Below, in pieces: positions 19,511-29,610 of a DNA stretch of 31,157 nt (position 1 is its first letter; each line of letters opens with the position of its first letter). Origin of the DNA: Schoenoplectus triqueter (Eukaryota > Streptophyta > Magnoliopsida > Poales > Cyperaceae); assembly GCA_964058805.1 (NCBI GenBank), contig CAXKVV010000286.1, forward strand, positions 1 through 31,157, given 5' to 3'. Below the pieces are notes generated by a model. That model had not been told where the DNA came from. It saw only the letters and a list, made by a program, of their open reading frames with translations, and ran no database searches. Made by a program: the position numbers and the translations under genes.

Positions 19511-20279
19511 ATTTCATGAAATAAGGGATTATCACAGTTCTTGTTAAAATTTCAGAACTAACAGCAGACAGCCCATCAGCCGACAATCTGAATTAGAAAA
19601 ATCATATCTCCCTCATCTTTTAACCAAATAATATGGTTAAGCCCTCTTTGAAAAGCTCTCTTATAGATCTTTCTAACCATGAGAATCATAAAATTTATAA
19701 AGAATCAGAAAGATAAAAATATTATATAAAATTAGAAAATCAATCACCCTGTTCTGACAATCTATCAAAATCATATTTCTTACGACGCTCATAAATTTTT
19801 AGTCGTAAATACAAATTTTATGTTCTTAGACTTTCTGGATAGATCTCAAAGTGAAATATAATTTATTAAAATTTCACATAATTTTAAATTACCAAATGAG
19901 AGAAAATTGGTCCGCACTACAGGAAAGTCACTGATTTCAGAACTCTGACAGAATGACACATTCTAATTGTGACTATCATAACTTTAACTCTACTTATCCA
20001 ATAAATAATTTCATTGACTTTATGAAAAGATTATTGAGAGTTATACAATAGTTATGAAGAACTCTAAATCATTTGAATAACATAAATATATCAAAATCGT
20101 GTCACAATACCAGATAGTCTAGAAATCTGTCTATTCTGAACACCGATTAGAATTTTCATGAATTCTCTCAAAAAAATCATGAAATTGAGACCACAAATCA
20201 AATGAAAATAATAAAAATCATAAGCAAAGTTTAGGTATCAATTTCAAATGGAAAGGAGGACTCATGGCTCTGATACCAC
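19511..20279 (-). mobile_element. Copia-type leader with tRNA-Met primer-binding site
   Basis: On the minus strand TGGTATCAGAGCCATGAG (20278-20261) is the classical plant primer-binding site for initiator tRNA-Met. It lies one base after the LTR end at 20280. The leader continues leftwards to about 19.5 kb as AT-rich non-coding sequence. The gag-pol frame is absent: no protease, integrase, reverse transcriptase or RNase H motif was seen, so the element is truncated. The left limit is approximate. Confidence 0.75.
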
Positions 20280-20547
20280 TATTAGAAATAACGGATATAA
20301 GGCAATTCAGAATTACCAGCGGAAGCGTTTCCCTTTTTGATCATGCGTCTCCAATCACGTCTGCCGTACCTAAGTCCTTGTGTTGTATGTCCTACACCGT
20401 AAGCCTTAGAGAATCACTTTGTTGAAGATAGACCACAGCCGGGACCGAGCCTATCTCTTTGTTTCACAACCTAGATGTCGCGACCTCTTCGATTTTCACG
20501 TCGAGACTACTTGTTCTCATCCTGTCATGGAGAAACTGGACCATCTC
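20280..20547 (-). mobile_element. Copia-type LTR, 3' part (R/U5 side)
   Basis: On the minus strand the LTR ends ...TTATTTCTAATA immediately before the primer-binding site; the canonical CA has become TA. This 268-bp portion is cut off at 20547 by the insertion at 20548-25865 and continues at 25866. ATCTC at 20543-20547 is the left target duplication of that insertion. Confidence 0.7.
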
Positions 20548-21104
20548 TGTCAAACCGTGAAATTTACTTAAGAAATAATGATAATTAATATAACAAATAA
20601 ATTAATTTTAACATAAATTAGTAAATAACTTAAAATAACAATTAAAGAAATATAAATGTAATTATACAACGATAAAGGAACAATAGCTAAAGTTAACAGT
20701 AAAGAAAAATAAAATTTGAATTTAAAACCAATAATTTGATAATTAATTTAATTAAATCTGTTAATAAATAAATAAAGGATAAAGCGTATCTAATGATCAA
20801 ATGAATAATCAAACCAAAAAGGGGCAGAAATAATACAATGCGCGAATAACTGATGACTGAAAATCAACCGATATAGAATAAATAAACACCTAAAATAAAT
20901 TAAATCAAAAATGTTAATTCATTTAATTTAATATAATCAGAAAATTTTCAAATACTCTCGGGATTTAACCCAGTTTGGATTTAATAAGGAAATAATAATT
21001 CACAATAATAAAAATGAATATGAGATTTTATTTGGAAATTGATTTGCAACACTATATTGCCACACGTTTTGCCCCAAATGTCTGTCACAGACAATCCCAA
21101 ATAT

Positions 21105-21159
21105 TCTCTCTCTCTCTCTCTCATTTATTTCCCATTATCCCTTCTCTCTCTCTCTCTCT
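21105..21159. repeat. (CT)n microsatellite, two tracts
   Basis: CT runs at about 21105-21122 and 21143-21159 are separated by an AT-rich spacer. They lie upstream of the TATA box at 21435 in the LTR-like element, where CT tracts are frequent in plant promoters. Confidence 0.9.
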
Positions 21160-21434
21160 GGACCCGAATTAAATGGGCGACAGCCCCGTCTTTTCTTCTG
21201 ACCCGCTCCTCTCTCTTGTGCTCTCCGCGGCGCTCTTTCTTCTCACCATTTCCGCTCTGATGAGGGCTACCTGTTTCCCGTCTAAATCCCGACCTAACCC
21301 CTCCTCACCGTCCTCCTATTGTTCCATCAGCCGAGCGCTGTCACCTCAGTTGACCATTGCCCCTCTCAGTTCGTGTCATGCACCTGCTCCCACTCTCGCT
21401 CATTTGCCCGAGCACACTCCCTTGACCCCCTCTC

Positions 21435-21440
21435 TATAAG
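21435..21440 (+). promoter_or_regulatory. Possible LTR TATA box (TATAAG)
   Basis: CTCTCTATAAGTTCTCGCG lies after a GC-richer segment and is followed about 30 bp downstream by a CT-rich start region. If used, U3 would be about 0.9 kb and R/U5 over 4 kb, unusually long. Confidence 0.35.
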
Positions 21441-21725
21441 TTCTCGCGCCTTGCTCATTTCTCCCCTCTTGCTCATTTCTATCTCATGTGCTGAGAACTG
21501 TCCCAAAAAGGAAAACTGATAAGAACAATTTTAGGGTTTTGGTTAGAAATTCGAAGGGAAGGGGGAAAGGAATAAGCCGACGCTCGGTTTGCTTTCTTGC
21601 TGATTGTGGTTGTTCCTCGCTCACTGGTAAACACCCCAACCACTCTTTATTGCTTATTATTTCCTTGATAATAGATGTTGCTTTCTTATGAATGGCTTTA
21701 TGGGCTTATGACACTGGCCCTGGTA

Positions 21726-21749
21726 CACTGGTACTAGTCGGTACCAGTG
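21726..21749. other. Perfect 9-bp inverted repeat CACTGGTAC/GTACCAGTG
   Basis: CACTGGTAC (21726-21734) pairs with GTACCAGTG (21741-21749) around the 6-nt loop TAGTCG. A second copy with the same arm length and loop size lies at 22138-22161. Confidence 0.75.
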
Positions 21750-22137
21750 ACGCAGGTGCTGTCTTTTGTCTGTTGGTTTGAGCCAGGTTATTTACTATTT
21801 TCTAGGATCTGGGTTGTTGCTATGCTGAATGCAGTCTTTCCTGTCCCTTAATGCTCTCTGTGACTTTCCTTGCTTATTTTGGTATCTGCCCTACTGGTAG
21901 AACCGCCCCCTCCTCTGTGGACTGATACTGGTACTGTTTCAGGGTCGGGTTAGTCCTTGTGTTGTTTGTTGGTAATGAGATTGATGGATTCTGCCTTGTC
22001 AGACCTGCTGGTTTGCTGAGTTGTCTCTGAACCCTAAAAATATCTGTTCTTATTGTGGGTTGATTTCTTTTGGTGGGTTAATTCATTTTGGGCTGTATGA
22101 TTGGGTGTTGCTCGTTGGGGTGAGAATGACCTTGGTA

Positions 22138-22161
22138 CACTGGTACCATTTCGTACCAATG
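22138..22161. other. Second CACTGGTAC hairpin, one wobble pair
   Basis: CACTGGTAC (22138-22146) pairs with GTACCAATG (22153-22161) around a 6-nt loop. The single difference leaves an A opposite C, so the arm is one pair short of perfect. Flanking sequence is not closely related to the first copy apart from the preceding TGGTA. Confidence 0.65.
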
Positions 22162-23114
22162 AAGTGAGGCATTTTGCCATGTGCCCTTTTTATCCGCTCT
22201 GTTGGGTTGTCATGTGATGTGTTCTGTTCTGGTACTGATGCTGGTATGGCCTGAGTGATTATGCATTATTTGCTTGATTTGCATTGGTCTGGTTGTTTGT
22301 GCTAATTGGTTCTGATTTTTTTATCTGTTGAATACTGGTTAACTGATTGTTGCCTTGATTATTGGTTCTCTCCTGGTTCCCTTTTGTTGCATTGTTGCTT
22401 TGACTAAGTTCCTGACACTCTGAACTGATATACCCTTGATCTATTGCCTACTTTAGTTGTTGCTGGTAAAATCTAAGATCTTTTGTTGTTACTCTTGTAA
22501 TTGTGGTGAATGATACTGCACTGGTGCTACCTTGAATCTATTTCTTTTTCTCTGTGCTGGTGTACTGTCCTTATTGCTGCACTGACCCTGGCCTTGTAGC
22601 CTTGTTGAACTGTTGCCTTTGGTTGGCTCTGTGGCTTGTTGTGTTGCCATCTTGGCTGATCCGTGTACTATTTTTTTCCTTATTCTGAATTGTGCCTTGT
22701 GCTGTGGTCTTTCTTGCTTGCGTGTTGGCTGGGTTGTCTGAACTTGGGCTTTAAGAAAATTAACTAGAAAAAAAAATTGGGTTGCTAAATAAAAAGAAAT
22801 AGAGGTTATATTGGGCCGAGTAATGGATTAAAATTAATTAAAACCTAATTAGAAATAAGTGTTAGATTAAAATGGCCCAATATTTAAAAGTCTCATAAAA
22901 AAAAAGAAGATTTATTAAAATGTGTTTAATTAATTGGAGGCCGCCCCGAAAGGTTTGGCGGTATCCATGGACTAATCACATCAATTTAAATTCGGGAAAT
23001 GATTATATTCCCTGACTGCCCCCATTTCGGGTTGCCAGTGCACAGACACAATTGGCTTGGTAGTCAGCGTATGATCTCGTTCATTAAAACACCAACACAT
23101 AAATAATATAACAA

Positions 23115-23250
23115 TTTTTCTTTACTTTTGTTTTATTTATTTTCCGTTTATTTTATTTATTTTATTTTATTTTATTTATTTTCTGTTTATTTTATTTATT
23201 TTATTTTATTTTATTTTATTTTATTTCTTCTTATTTTACTTTTATTTTTA
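23115..23250. repeat. (TTTTA)n / TTTATT low-complexity tract
   Basis: Pentanucleotide TTTTA and TTTATT units make up most of this stretch, with a longer duplication of the TTTATTTTC(C/T)GTTTATT segment. Confidence 0.9.
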
Positions 23251-23360
23251 AAATTATTTTCCCTAACTTATAAAAAACCTAATAATAATAATTATATATA
23301 ATAAAGAAACTACATAAATTAAAAGCATAGTAATAACCATACTTAGAATGTAATTAGTAT

Positions 23361-23573
23361 ATATTAATCAATTTCTCTATTTTTTAAAATAAATGAAATA
23401 TTATATATATATATTCTATATTAATCAATTTCTCTATTTTATAATATAATAATATTAATAAATATATAAAGATATGTTAATCAATATTCTCTATTTAAAA
23501 AGATAAATAAAAGAATATTAAAATATAATATTAGATATATTATATATCATATATTAATCAATTTCTCTATTTT
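23361..23573. repeat. Four copies of ATATTAATCAATTTCTCTATTT, spacing 54-79 bp
   Basis: Copies begin near 23361, 23418, 23472 and 23551. They are separated by TA-rich sequence. The third copy is the most diverged. Confidence 0.8.
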
Positions 23574-23854
23574 AGATTAAATAATTTGATAATTAACTCC
23601 ATAAACTCGAAATTTAAATAAAGAATGAACGTATAAATGCGATCAAGAACGATAAACACAACTAAACAGATCGATATGCGAGAAACTAAAATTTCCGACG
23701 CCGCATAGATGCAGCAAGAATGCTGCCGAAATTTTTCAAGAAAAGACGATAAAACCCGAACGACCGTTTAATTAATTATCAATCTATTTTAATTATTAAT
23801 TGTTAAGTAAATCAAGTAAAACTAATAAGCGTCTAATTAAAATAGGAAATACTG

Positions 23855-23990
23855 TCGACTCGGATCCACTCGCGGAGTACGAGGTCACTCCCGATCAGAC
23901 GTACGCGGACACAGACCCCGAGGCCGGTGTTCTGCCTCCGGAGTAGAGCGACTCCGTGATCCTCGCCAACACTCTCAGGTACGGTTTCCT
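23855..23990 (+). other. GC-rich island with coding-like frame and splice donor
   Basis: Within AT-rich LTR sequence a GC-rich island reads, in one plus frame, SDPLAEYEVTPDQTYADTD then PEAGVLPPE and a TAG stop. About 32 bp later lies a strong splice donor, CTCTCAG|GTACGG. The acidic, proline-containing translation looks protein-like, but because the island is GC-rich other frames are open too. It could be a captured exon or chance. Confidence 0.25.
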
Positions 23991-24355
23991 GGGATTTGAT
24001 TTTCACTCTTTAGAATTAAGAATCCAAACAAAAAATAAAACTGTTTTTAAAATCTGAATTGCGATCTTTTTATCCAAAAATAACTAGAGACTGAATCTGA
24101 CATGTCATTTGCATCCGGTAAATTGACTAGCATATTCGAGACATAACCGCATTCGCATGTCATATCATGTCATATTGCACGTAGACAGGATAAGAGTAGG
24201 ATTCAGAAAATAGTCCTGAGATAGGATTAGATAGAATTAAATAATTCAAGTTGTAGATTATATTTATTAGGAAAATATTATTACTATTACTAATTATTAA
24301 TTAAGTTAGGTAATTAATCATGCATTAAATGCATGGGAGTGCTGAGAGGCGGACC

Positions 24356-24479
24356 GGATAATTCCCAGTCTGAGTTGCCTTGCATAACCAGACCGTTGTG
24401 GTTACGTACGGTGACCCATAGGCCCGTGGGACCCACCGGTCTGTATATGTACTACGCATCTGTGCCTGTCGGATTATCC
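24356..24479. other. Multi-hairpin domain closed by GGATAAT/ATTATCC
   Basis: GGATAAT (24356-24362) pairs with ATTATCC (24473-24479). The enclosed sequence contains GTCTG(A)GTT/AACCAGAC (24368-24393), ACCGT/ACGGT (24392-24412, overlapping the previous) and GGTG(A)CCCA/TGGG(ACC)CACC (about 24410-24437). Individual stems are short; the ordered set is the point of interest. Confidence 0.4.
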
Positions 24480-24750
24480 ACCGATTCCGTCATTTGGCGG
24501 GTTCGGCTGTGTCAGAGTGTTTTTCTTTGATCAATATTATATTTTTTATTATTCTTAATATGATTAAATTTTTAATCCAAATTTGAGCGATTTAGGATAC
24601 CGTGTACTTCAGTGTTTAGTGTGGGCGGCCATATTCGAGACTGGAATCTACTTCGTGTTATTATATTATTATATTTATCCGGCGTATTTAGGATCCTAAT
24701 ATTGTTCGAAGGGCTTTCTCCTTTGGCCCCTGGTTGGTACAGAGAAAGTT

Positions 24751-24876
24751 GGGATGCGGTCCGCTGACCTTAGTGGGTACAGTGTAGGCTCCAATTTGTT
24801 TATATTTCGTTTTGATACTTTTACGGGATGCGGTCCTCTGACCCTTGGTTGGTACAATATAGGCTCCCATTTGATT
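24751..24876. repeat. Direct repeat, period 74 bp, with GGTC/GACC hairpin
   Basis: GGGATGCGGTCC(G/T)CTGACC starts at 24751 and 24825. Both copies are followed by GG(G/T)...GTACA, TAGGCTCC and ATTTG. Each contains the small hairpin GGTC-C(G/T)CT-GACC. A partial third copy (GGTTGGTACAGAG) precedes at about 24732. Confidence 0.75.
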
Positions 24877-25011
24877 TCGATTTGTTAATTCATGAGTAGT
24901 TAACTCCTTTAGCGATATGGCAACTGAAGACATATTTATCCATTTGTTTTTATTTTGTAAGGTGAATTATCAGATTTAGCAGACCAGAGTACGTGCGCAT
25001 GCACGCTCACT

Positions 25012-25037
25012 CTCCTAGGGCGTTATCGCCTCGGGAG
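25012..25037. other. 11-bp imperfect hairpin CTCCTAGGGCG/CGCCTCGGGAG
   Basis: Arms 25012-25022 and 25027-25037 surround the loop TTAT. Pairing needs two G-U wobbles and one A-C mismatch. A smaller hairpin, GTGC-GCAT-GCAC, lies just before at 24993-25004. Confidence 0.6.
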
Positions 25038-25048
25038 CCCGAATTATC

Positions 25049-25076
25049 GTTTATGCGGCATTGGCGCCGCATAAAC
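25049..25076. other. Perfect 11-bp hairpin GTTTATGCGGC/GCCGCATAAAC
   Basis: Perfect arms at 25049-25059 and 25066-25076 surround the 6-nt loop ATTGGC. It lies between the hairpin at 25012 and the covarying 46-bp repeat at 25084. Confidence 0.85.
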
Positions 25077-25083
25077 ATAAAGT

Positions 25084-25170
25084 CCTAAGTTCGTAAGTTG
25101 GGTCGCTGGTGGCGCCCGCTTAGGCAAGGCCCAAGTTCGTAAGTTGGGACGCTGGTGGCGCCTGCTTGGG
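25084..25170. repeat. Tandem 46-bp repeat with covarying closing stem
   Basis: Two copies share AAGTTCGTAAGTTGGG, CGCTGGTGGCGCC and GCTT(A/G)GG. Copy 1 closes with CCTAAG (25084-25089) and CTTAGG (25119-25124). Copy 2 closes with CCCAAG (25130-25135) and CTTGGG (25165-25170). The middle pair changes from T-A to C-G on both arms while the rest is nearly constant. Confidence 0.8.
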
Positions 25171-25865
25171 ATAGATCTGGTGATTTGCAAATTGGGATAT
25201 TTATTTCAGGTATTTGTTTCTCGTACCTTATATTTTATATTATATTACTATTTCCACAGATTTTCTATTTCGGGGTTATTTGTCATTTCATGTCACTCAT
25301 GTAGGTGTGTTCTCAATATGTATAAAATAGTAATATATTAATATATATTAAAATATTTCATTGCATTAAAATTCGATATCGGTATTTGGGTCCAGTCTAG
25401 GAAAGAATATCAAATCTTAAGGCTGGATCTAAATCCATACTGAGTAATTTAAAAATTACTCACGTTTTCACGGTGGTTGTGGGGTCCAGGTATTTCAGGT
25501 TCGGGATCTTATTGGAGCGAGTGCTAGGTGCAGTCCTGCGTGATATCAGAGGTGCTTCGCCGCATCAGCACAGTGAGGCGGGTAGATTATAGGACTTATC
25601 GGGCATCGGGTTTTTGGTTTTTTTCTTTGGGCTTTATTTGAGAGATTTTGCTACCCATTCCGATGGAGTTAGCCCCGCCAGTGTTAGGCGTTGTATTTAT
25701 CTGTATATTCTGGACTGTTATTGTTTTGTATTATTATTATTATTTTATTTATTCTGGGATTTACTTTATTTTTATTCACTTAGCCTTTCGTACGCACGTC
25801 TCGTCGTGCGTACGTGGCGGGATTAAGCACCCTTAACCCGTTTTTAATTATTCTGGGGTGTGACA

Positions 25866-26192
25866 ATCTCTCTCTTGGATGATATTCTCTCTTTCTCTTT
25901 AAGTGTTTTTGTTCTGTTATGTTGTTTCTCATACATAGATACAGAGCATCAATCCATATATATAGAAATATCACATGTTTGAATAGGCGCGAATACACCT
26001 TTTCAGCCAATAAGGATGCGAATGTACCTTTTCAGCCCAGTTCATTTGGTCTGTATACATACACCAATACCGTTTATACAACATAGAAACGCCGGGAGAA
26101 TTATAAAAAAGCCCACCACAGTTTGGTTCCTTGGGCTAATTAATTAAGAAAATATAATTTGGTATGTATTAATGACAATTAGGACGGCAACA
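25866..26192 (-). mobile_element. Copia-type LTR, 5' part (U3 side)
   Basis: Continuation of the LTR at 20280-20547 after the nested insertion; ATCTC at 25866-25870 is the right target duplication. It contains a direct repeat, GCGAATACACCTTTTCAGCC and GCGAATGTACCTTTTCAGCC (about 25988 and 26019), likely a U3 enhancer duplication. On the minus strand a TATATATATGG box lies upstream of a GA-rich start region. The outer end is probably ...TGACA at 26176 or ...CAACA at 26192; no second LTR is available to decide. Confidence 0.6.
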
Positions 26193-29100
26193 TGTACGTA
26201 GTTTGACTATTTTAATATGAATGGTCTCAGGATTACCAATTTATTTAACTGGAGAGTGGAGATTGAGTATATGACTGAAAAATAATGTTTTATATCCACA
26301 ATAAATTTGTGTAATACTTTTGAAATTCAGCGTAGTAAGTATTAGTTCCCATTAAAATTGTACGTTAAAACATTCGACATTTTTTCTTTGGTCTGAGTAT
26401 AATTATCCTACAGGCATTTCTTCAAAAACAAACAAAGGAAGATAAATTATGTCAAATTTTGTATGTCTAAAATTAAGGTCGGTTAATCATCATTCCAATA
26501 AAATTTTAACGGCATTAAGGGCTAAAATTTTATTAAAAAAATCGCCGATCTTGAATTTTTTTTTTGAGTCACTTGATTTTATCTTTTACCGAGAAAAAAA
26601 AATCAAATTTCTTTTTCTTTTTCTCTTTTTATATGAAGAGTTATTTGTGATAATACTTGCACCATAAACACATTAGTCCGGCAGAACAATATTTCAGGAA
26701 AATCGTATTATATTTTTTTCCTTTTTTTCTAGCTCAAAATTTTTTAGATAGCCGCCTACTGAGTACTGACCCAACAGGCTAGCACCGAGCAAATTTGAAG
26801 ACCTCTGTTATTTAAAGAGTTTACAAATATTCATCTGGAACAAAAGGGGTGTATAGTTTTTGACTGCTATTGTAATGACATTTTTGTTTTTACACGTAGG
26901 ATCATAATCAATTGTATCTCACTATGTTGCTGAACAAAAACGCTATTAACTCTATCAAAGCATATATTAACAAGAGTTGGTATAATGGCGCTCTCCTGAG
27001 CAAGGCAGATGTAGTCTATATCACGGGAGGTCAATTGATCTCTCTTAGATTTAAAAAAAATAGTGCTTTTAGGTTAAAGTTTTTTGTTAATTTGATATCT
27101 CTGAATCAAATTTCTGATCTCTTTAAATTGTCTGATTATTTTTCAATGAGAAAAAATATTTAATATCATAAATAATGAAAGAATTATACAAAAAAATTTA
27201 AATATGAAGTCGTATGGAGGAAATTTTCTTTATCGTTATGATTATTTATTGTTTTGACTTTTATTATTTATTATTTTTAATATATAAAAGATATTATTTT
27301 AATATTTTTATTTAATAACTGATTTATTAATGATAAGTTATCAAATCCGAATACTGACCCCCCTTAATCAAAATCATGCATCTGCCCTGCTCTTGAGGAA
27401 ACCCTCTTCCCATTTCAGTACCACTCGGTTCAATCGACACTAAATCAGACTCGAACAAATTGACTTGAATAAACTGAAACAACTACGGGTCGTCAATTTT
27501 ACAAGACAACACCTATAGAAGTAGGGACACACAGTGTTCTGTGAAAAGTTGGTGTGGGATCTCAACTTTTGTACTGTAAGATAATGAGAAGTTGTAGAGA
27601 TATACAGTCTTTTAATGAGTTGAATATTGTTATAAGTTATTAAATTTCATCTACTAAATGTGAAGTTGTATTATATACATTTTATATGGATTTCTGGTGC
27701 TCAATGTATTTTCTTGAATTATATTAGATCAAGTGGAACATGTTCATATTAATGCTGGAAGTATTATATATGAATATATGAGAATATGACACCTCTATCC
27801 CCTCATCAAACCTATAGACTATTGTATTGAAAAAAATCCATCCGAATTCAGCCCGACATGTTGAACTCGTGGATGTGATCTGCCGCGAGGTCAAGCCAGT
27901 CTCAACTCGTGCACCAACGAATCCATGCCTAAGACGGATTGTGGCCAATTAATCCCAAAAATACCCAACCATAACTTGTCTCCCCCAAAACCCGATCCAG
28001 CCTAACCAGCCTACACAACCCCATCAAAAGCCACCCGGAACCCATCAAAATCCAGCCCCGGTCTATTGCCTTTACCCACTTGACCCGTTACCTTTACCGA
28101 CCCAGGTAAGTCTCGCTTCCTGGCCTTTCTGCCGCAACATCGGTTTCAGTACTCCGGTCAAACCCAGGTATGAACTATTAGCTAAGCTTTTTACAGACAA
28201 ACAACTACTTCTTTAGTAAGTGTTTATGCACGTATAATGTATTAGTTTCTCCAGGTCAAATTATCGAGCACTTCATCTAAATGACAAAAACACTGAAAAT
28301 TATTTTAAGTAGTGTTTTCTATGAATTCATTGCTTGTAATGTACATTATAGTGAATGATGGTATTCTTTTAGGATTTCTGGCTTCGAATATGTACCTGGC
28401 CTCAAGCTGCCAAAAATTGATTTCCTGAATAAATGGCATGATCTTTTTTAAATTTTCTTCATGTATAATTTCATTTCTACTTAACTAAAAAGCAAATCAT
28501 AATCCTCTTTTCTTTTTAATCAATCCTAAGACCAAATAGGAGAATCAGAAGAAGCATGCAAAGCTTAATTTAAGTTTAAATCTTCACAAAGTGCTCAAGG
28601 AGCCATTGGAGAAATCTAGACATTCACTATAAATTCTAGAATTGATCGAGAAAGACAATAAAGATAGTAATGTGCATTGCCGTGATGGTTAAACATTTAT
28701 TTGAATTTTTATATTTTTGAAATTATAAAAAAATGAAAAAAAAATCAAAATCATTAAAGATTATAAATGGTTAAATGTTTTGGACTATTCCGACATCATT
28801 TTTTTTGAAATTTATTTTGAATCATTTGTGTTATTTTGGAGTTTTACAAAATTGAAAAAAAAATCACCGGACCAGTTGCATTGACTTGACCCCTTAACCT
28901 GATCTGATCCGTTCGACCGACCAACTTATGATCCTACGAAGTATTGCAATAAGTGCTTCAAAAATAAATATGTCCAAACCAATCCGGCCAATATGTTAGA
29001 CCATCTAACCCGTAAACCGTCCAACCCATTGGACCATCCAAGTTTGAACCAATTTGATCCTCTCCGCCCACCCCTTTTGAATACACTACTATAGACAGAA

Positions 29101-29396
29101 TCTACCCCCACATTATGCTTCTTTATTTTTTTTTCAAGCTCTAACTTAAATTTCATCAAAAAAATAAGTTTTAATTTAAAAGTCGGTAGGTAACAAGGTA
29201 TGCAATATGTTAGGTATAATGATGTGATGCCAACAAACTACTGGATAATGTAGAGTTGTCAAAACATGAAAGAGCTAAAAAAAGTCTCTGGTTATTACCT
29301 TTGAGATTTTTAGCAACACAATATGTGTAATGTATCGTGCAAAAAGTTCAACTTGAAGAAAATGGGTCGATCAGTTGCTAGTACCACCGGCCACAG
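26193..29396. other. AT-rich intergenic DNA with weak exon-like traces
   Basis: No complete gene. A 12-bp perfect inverted repeat, AATAAAATTTTA/TAAAATTTTATT, lies at 26497-26534. Around 28105 a perfect donor CAG|GTAAGT follows GC-richer sequence, and a second donor-like CAG|GTATGA is near 28165. After TTTTAG| at 28372 a short frame reads SGFEYVPGLKLPKIDFLNKW and ends in TAA at 28451. These could be relic exons of one gene on the plus strand, but I recognise no family and the linking frames were not established. The 28860-29060 part has pyrimidine-rich CCAACC words of unknown origin. Confidence 0.3.
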
Positions 29397-29404
29397 TTCA
29401 CAGT

Positions 29405-29602
29405 CAGGGGCAGATTTAGGGGGGGGGGGGTCGGGGTCTCCCCTCCCAATCCCACGGAAGTTACACATCGGGTTTAATTTTTTATCATGTAATTTTATTT
29501 CGTACAGTATATTAGTCCCCTCTAATTTAACAATTTTAATACTTTAATAACGTATACCTGCATGTCAGCCTCCCTATATAAAAATCCTTGACTATGTCTC
29601 TG
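29405..29602. mobile_element. hAT-type MITE with 8-bp target duplication
   Basis: The left end is CAGGGGCAGATTTAGGG; the right end CCTTGACTATGTCTCTG is its imperfect complement and begins CAGAGACA on the other strand. CAGGGGCGGA-like termini are typical of plant hAT MITEs. TTCACAGT (29397-29404) and TTCATAGT (29603-29610) form an 8-bp duplication with one substitution, as expected for hAT. A run of 12 G (29419-29430) followed by TCGGGG lies just inside the left end. The element is non-coding. Confidence 0.75.
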
Positions 29603-29610
29603 TTCATAGT

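Larger units (their letters stand above)
20548..25865. mobile_element. 5318-bp LTR-like insertion (solo LTR or LARD), TSD ATCTC
   Basis: The element begins TGTCAAACC and ends GGTGTGACA, near-complementary ends of the TGTCA...TGACA type known from many plant Gypsy LTRs. ATCTC flanks it at 20543-20547 and 25866-25870, a 5-bp target duplication. Removing it joins the two halves of a copia LTR. No gag, protease, RT or integrase frame is visible, and no second LTR copy was found inside, so it fits one very long solo LTR or a non-coding LARD. Inside are a TATA box (21435), CT tracts, TTTTA repeats, several tandem duplications and many hairpins. Orientation is uncertain; the TATA box suggests plus. 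Confidence 0.7.

Noticed and set aside
19915..19926. Second CACTACAGGAAA word resembling a CACTA terminus
   Set aside because: It has the same orientation as the left end at 17010, so it cannot be the matching right end. No subterminal motifs follow, and it lies in the copia leader.
21039..21691. Overlapping open frames of 66-88 codons, one with ATGGGCGAC in good context
   Set aside because: They lie in a CT/C-rich promoter-like part of the LTR-like insertion. Several frames are open at once, and composition explains this. No domain is recognisable.
26970..27050. tRNA-like or SINE-like phrase (GTTGGTATAATGGC and CACGGGAGGTCAATTG)
   Set aside because: The A- and B-box resemblance is weak, no cloverleaf with an acceptor stem could be drawn, and no SINE tail or duplication was found.
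26924..27163. Open frame of about 80 codons on the plus strand
   Set aside because: No ATG until 26924, AT-rich composition and no recognisable motif. It is probably chance.
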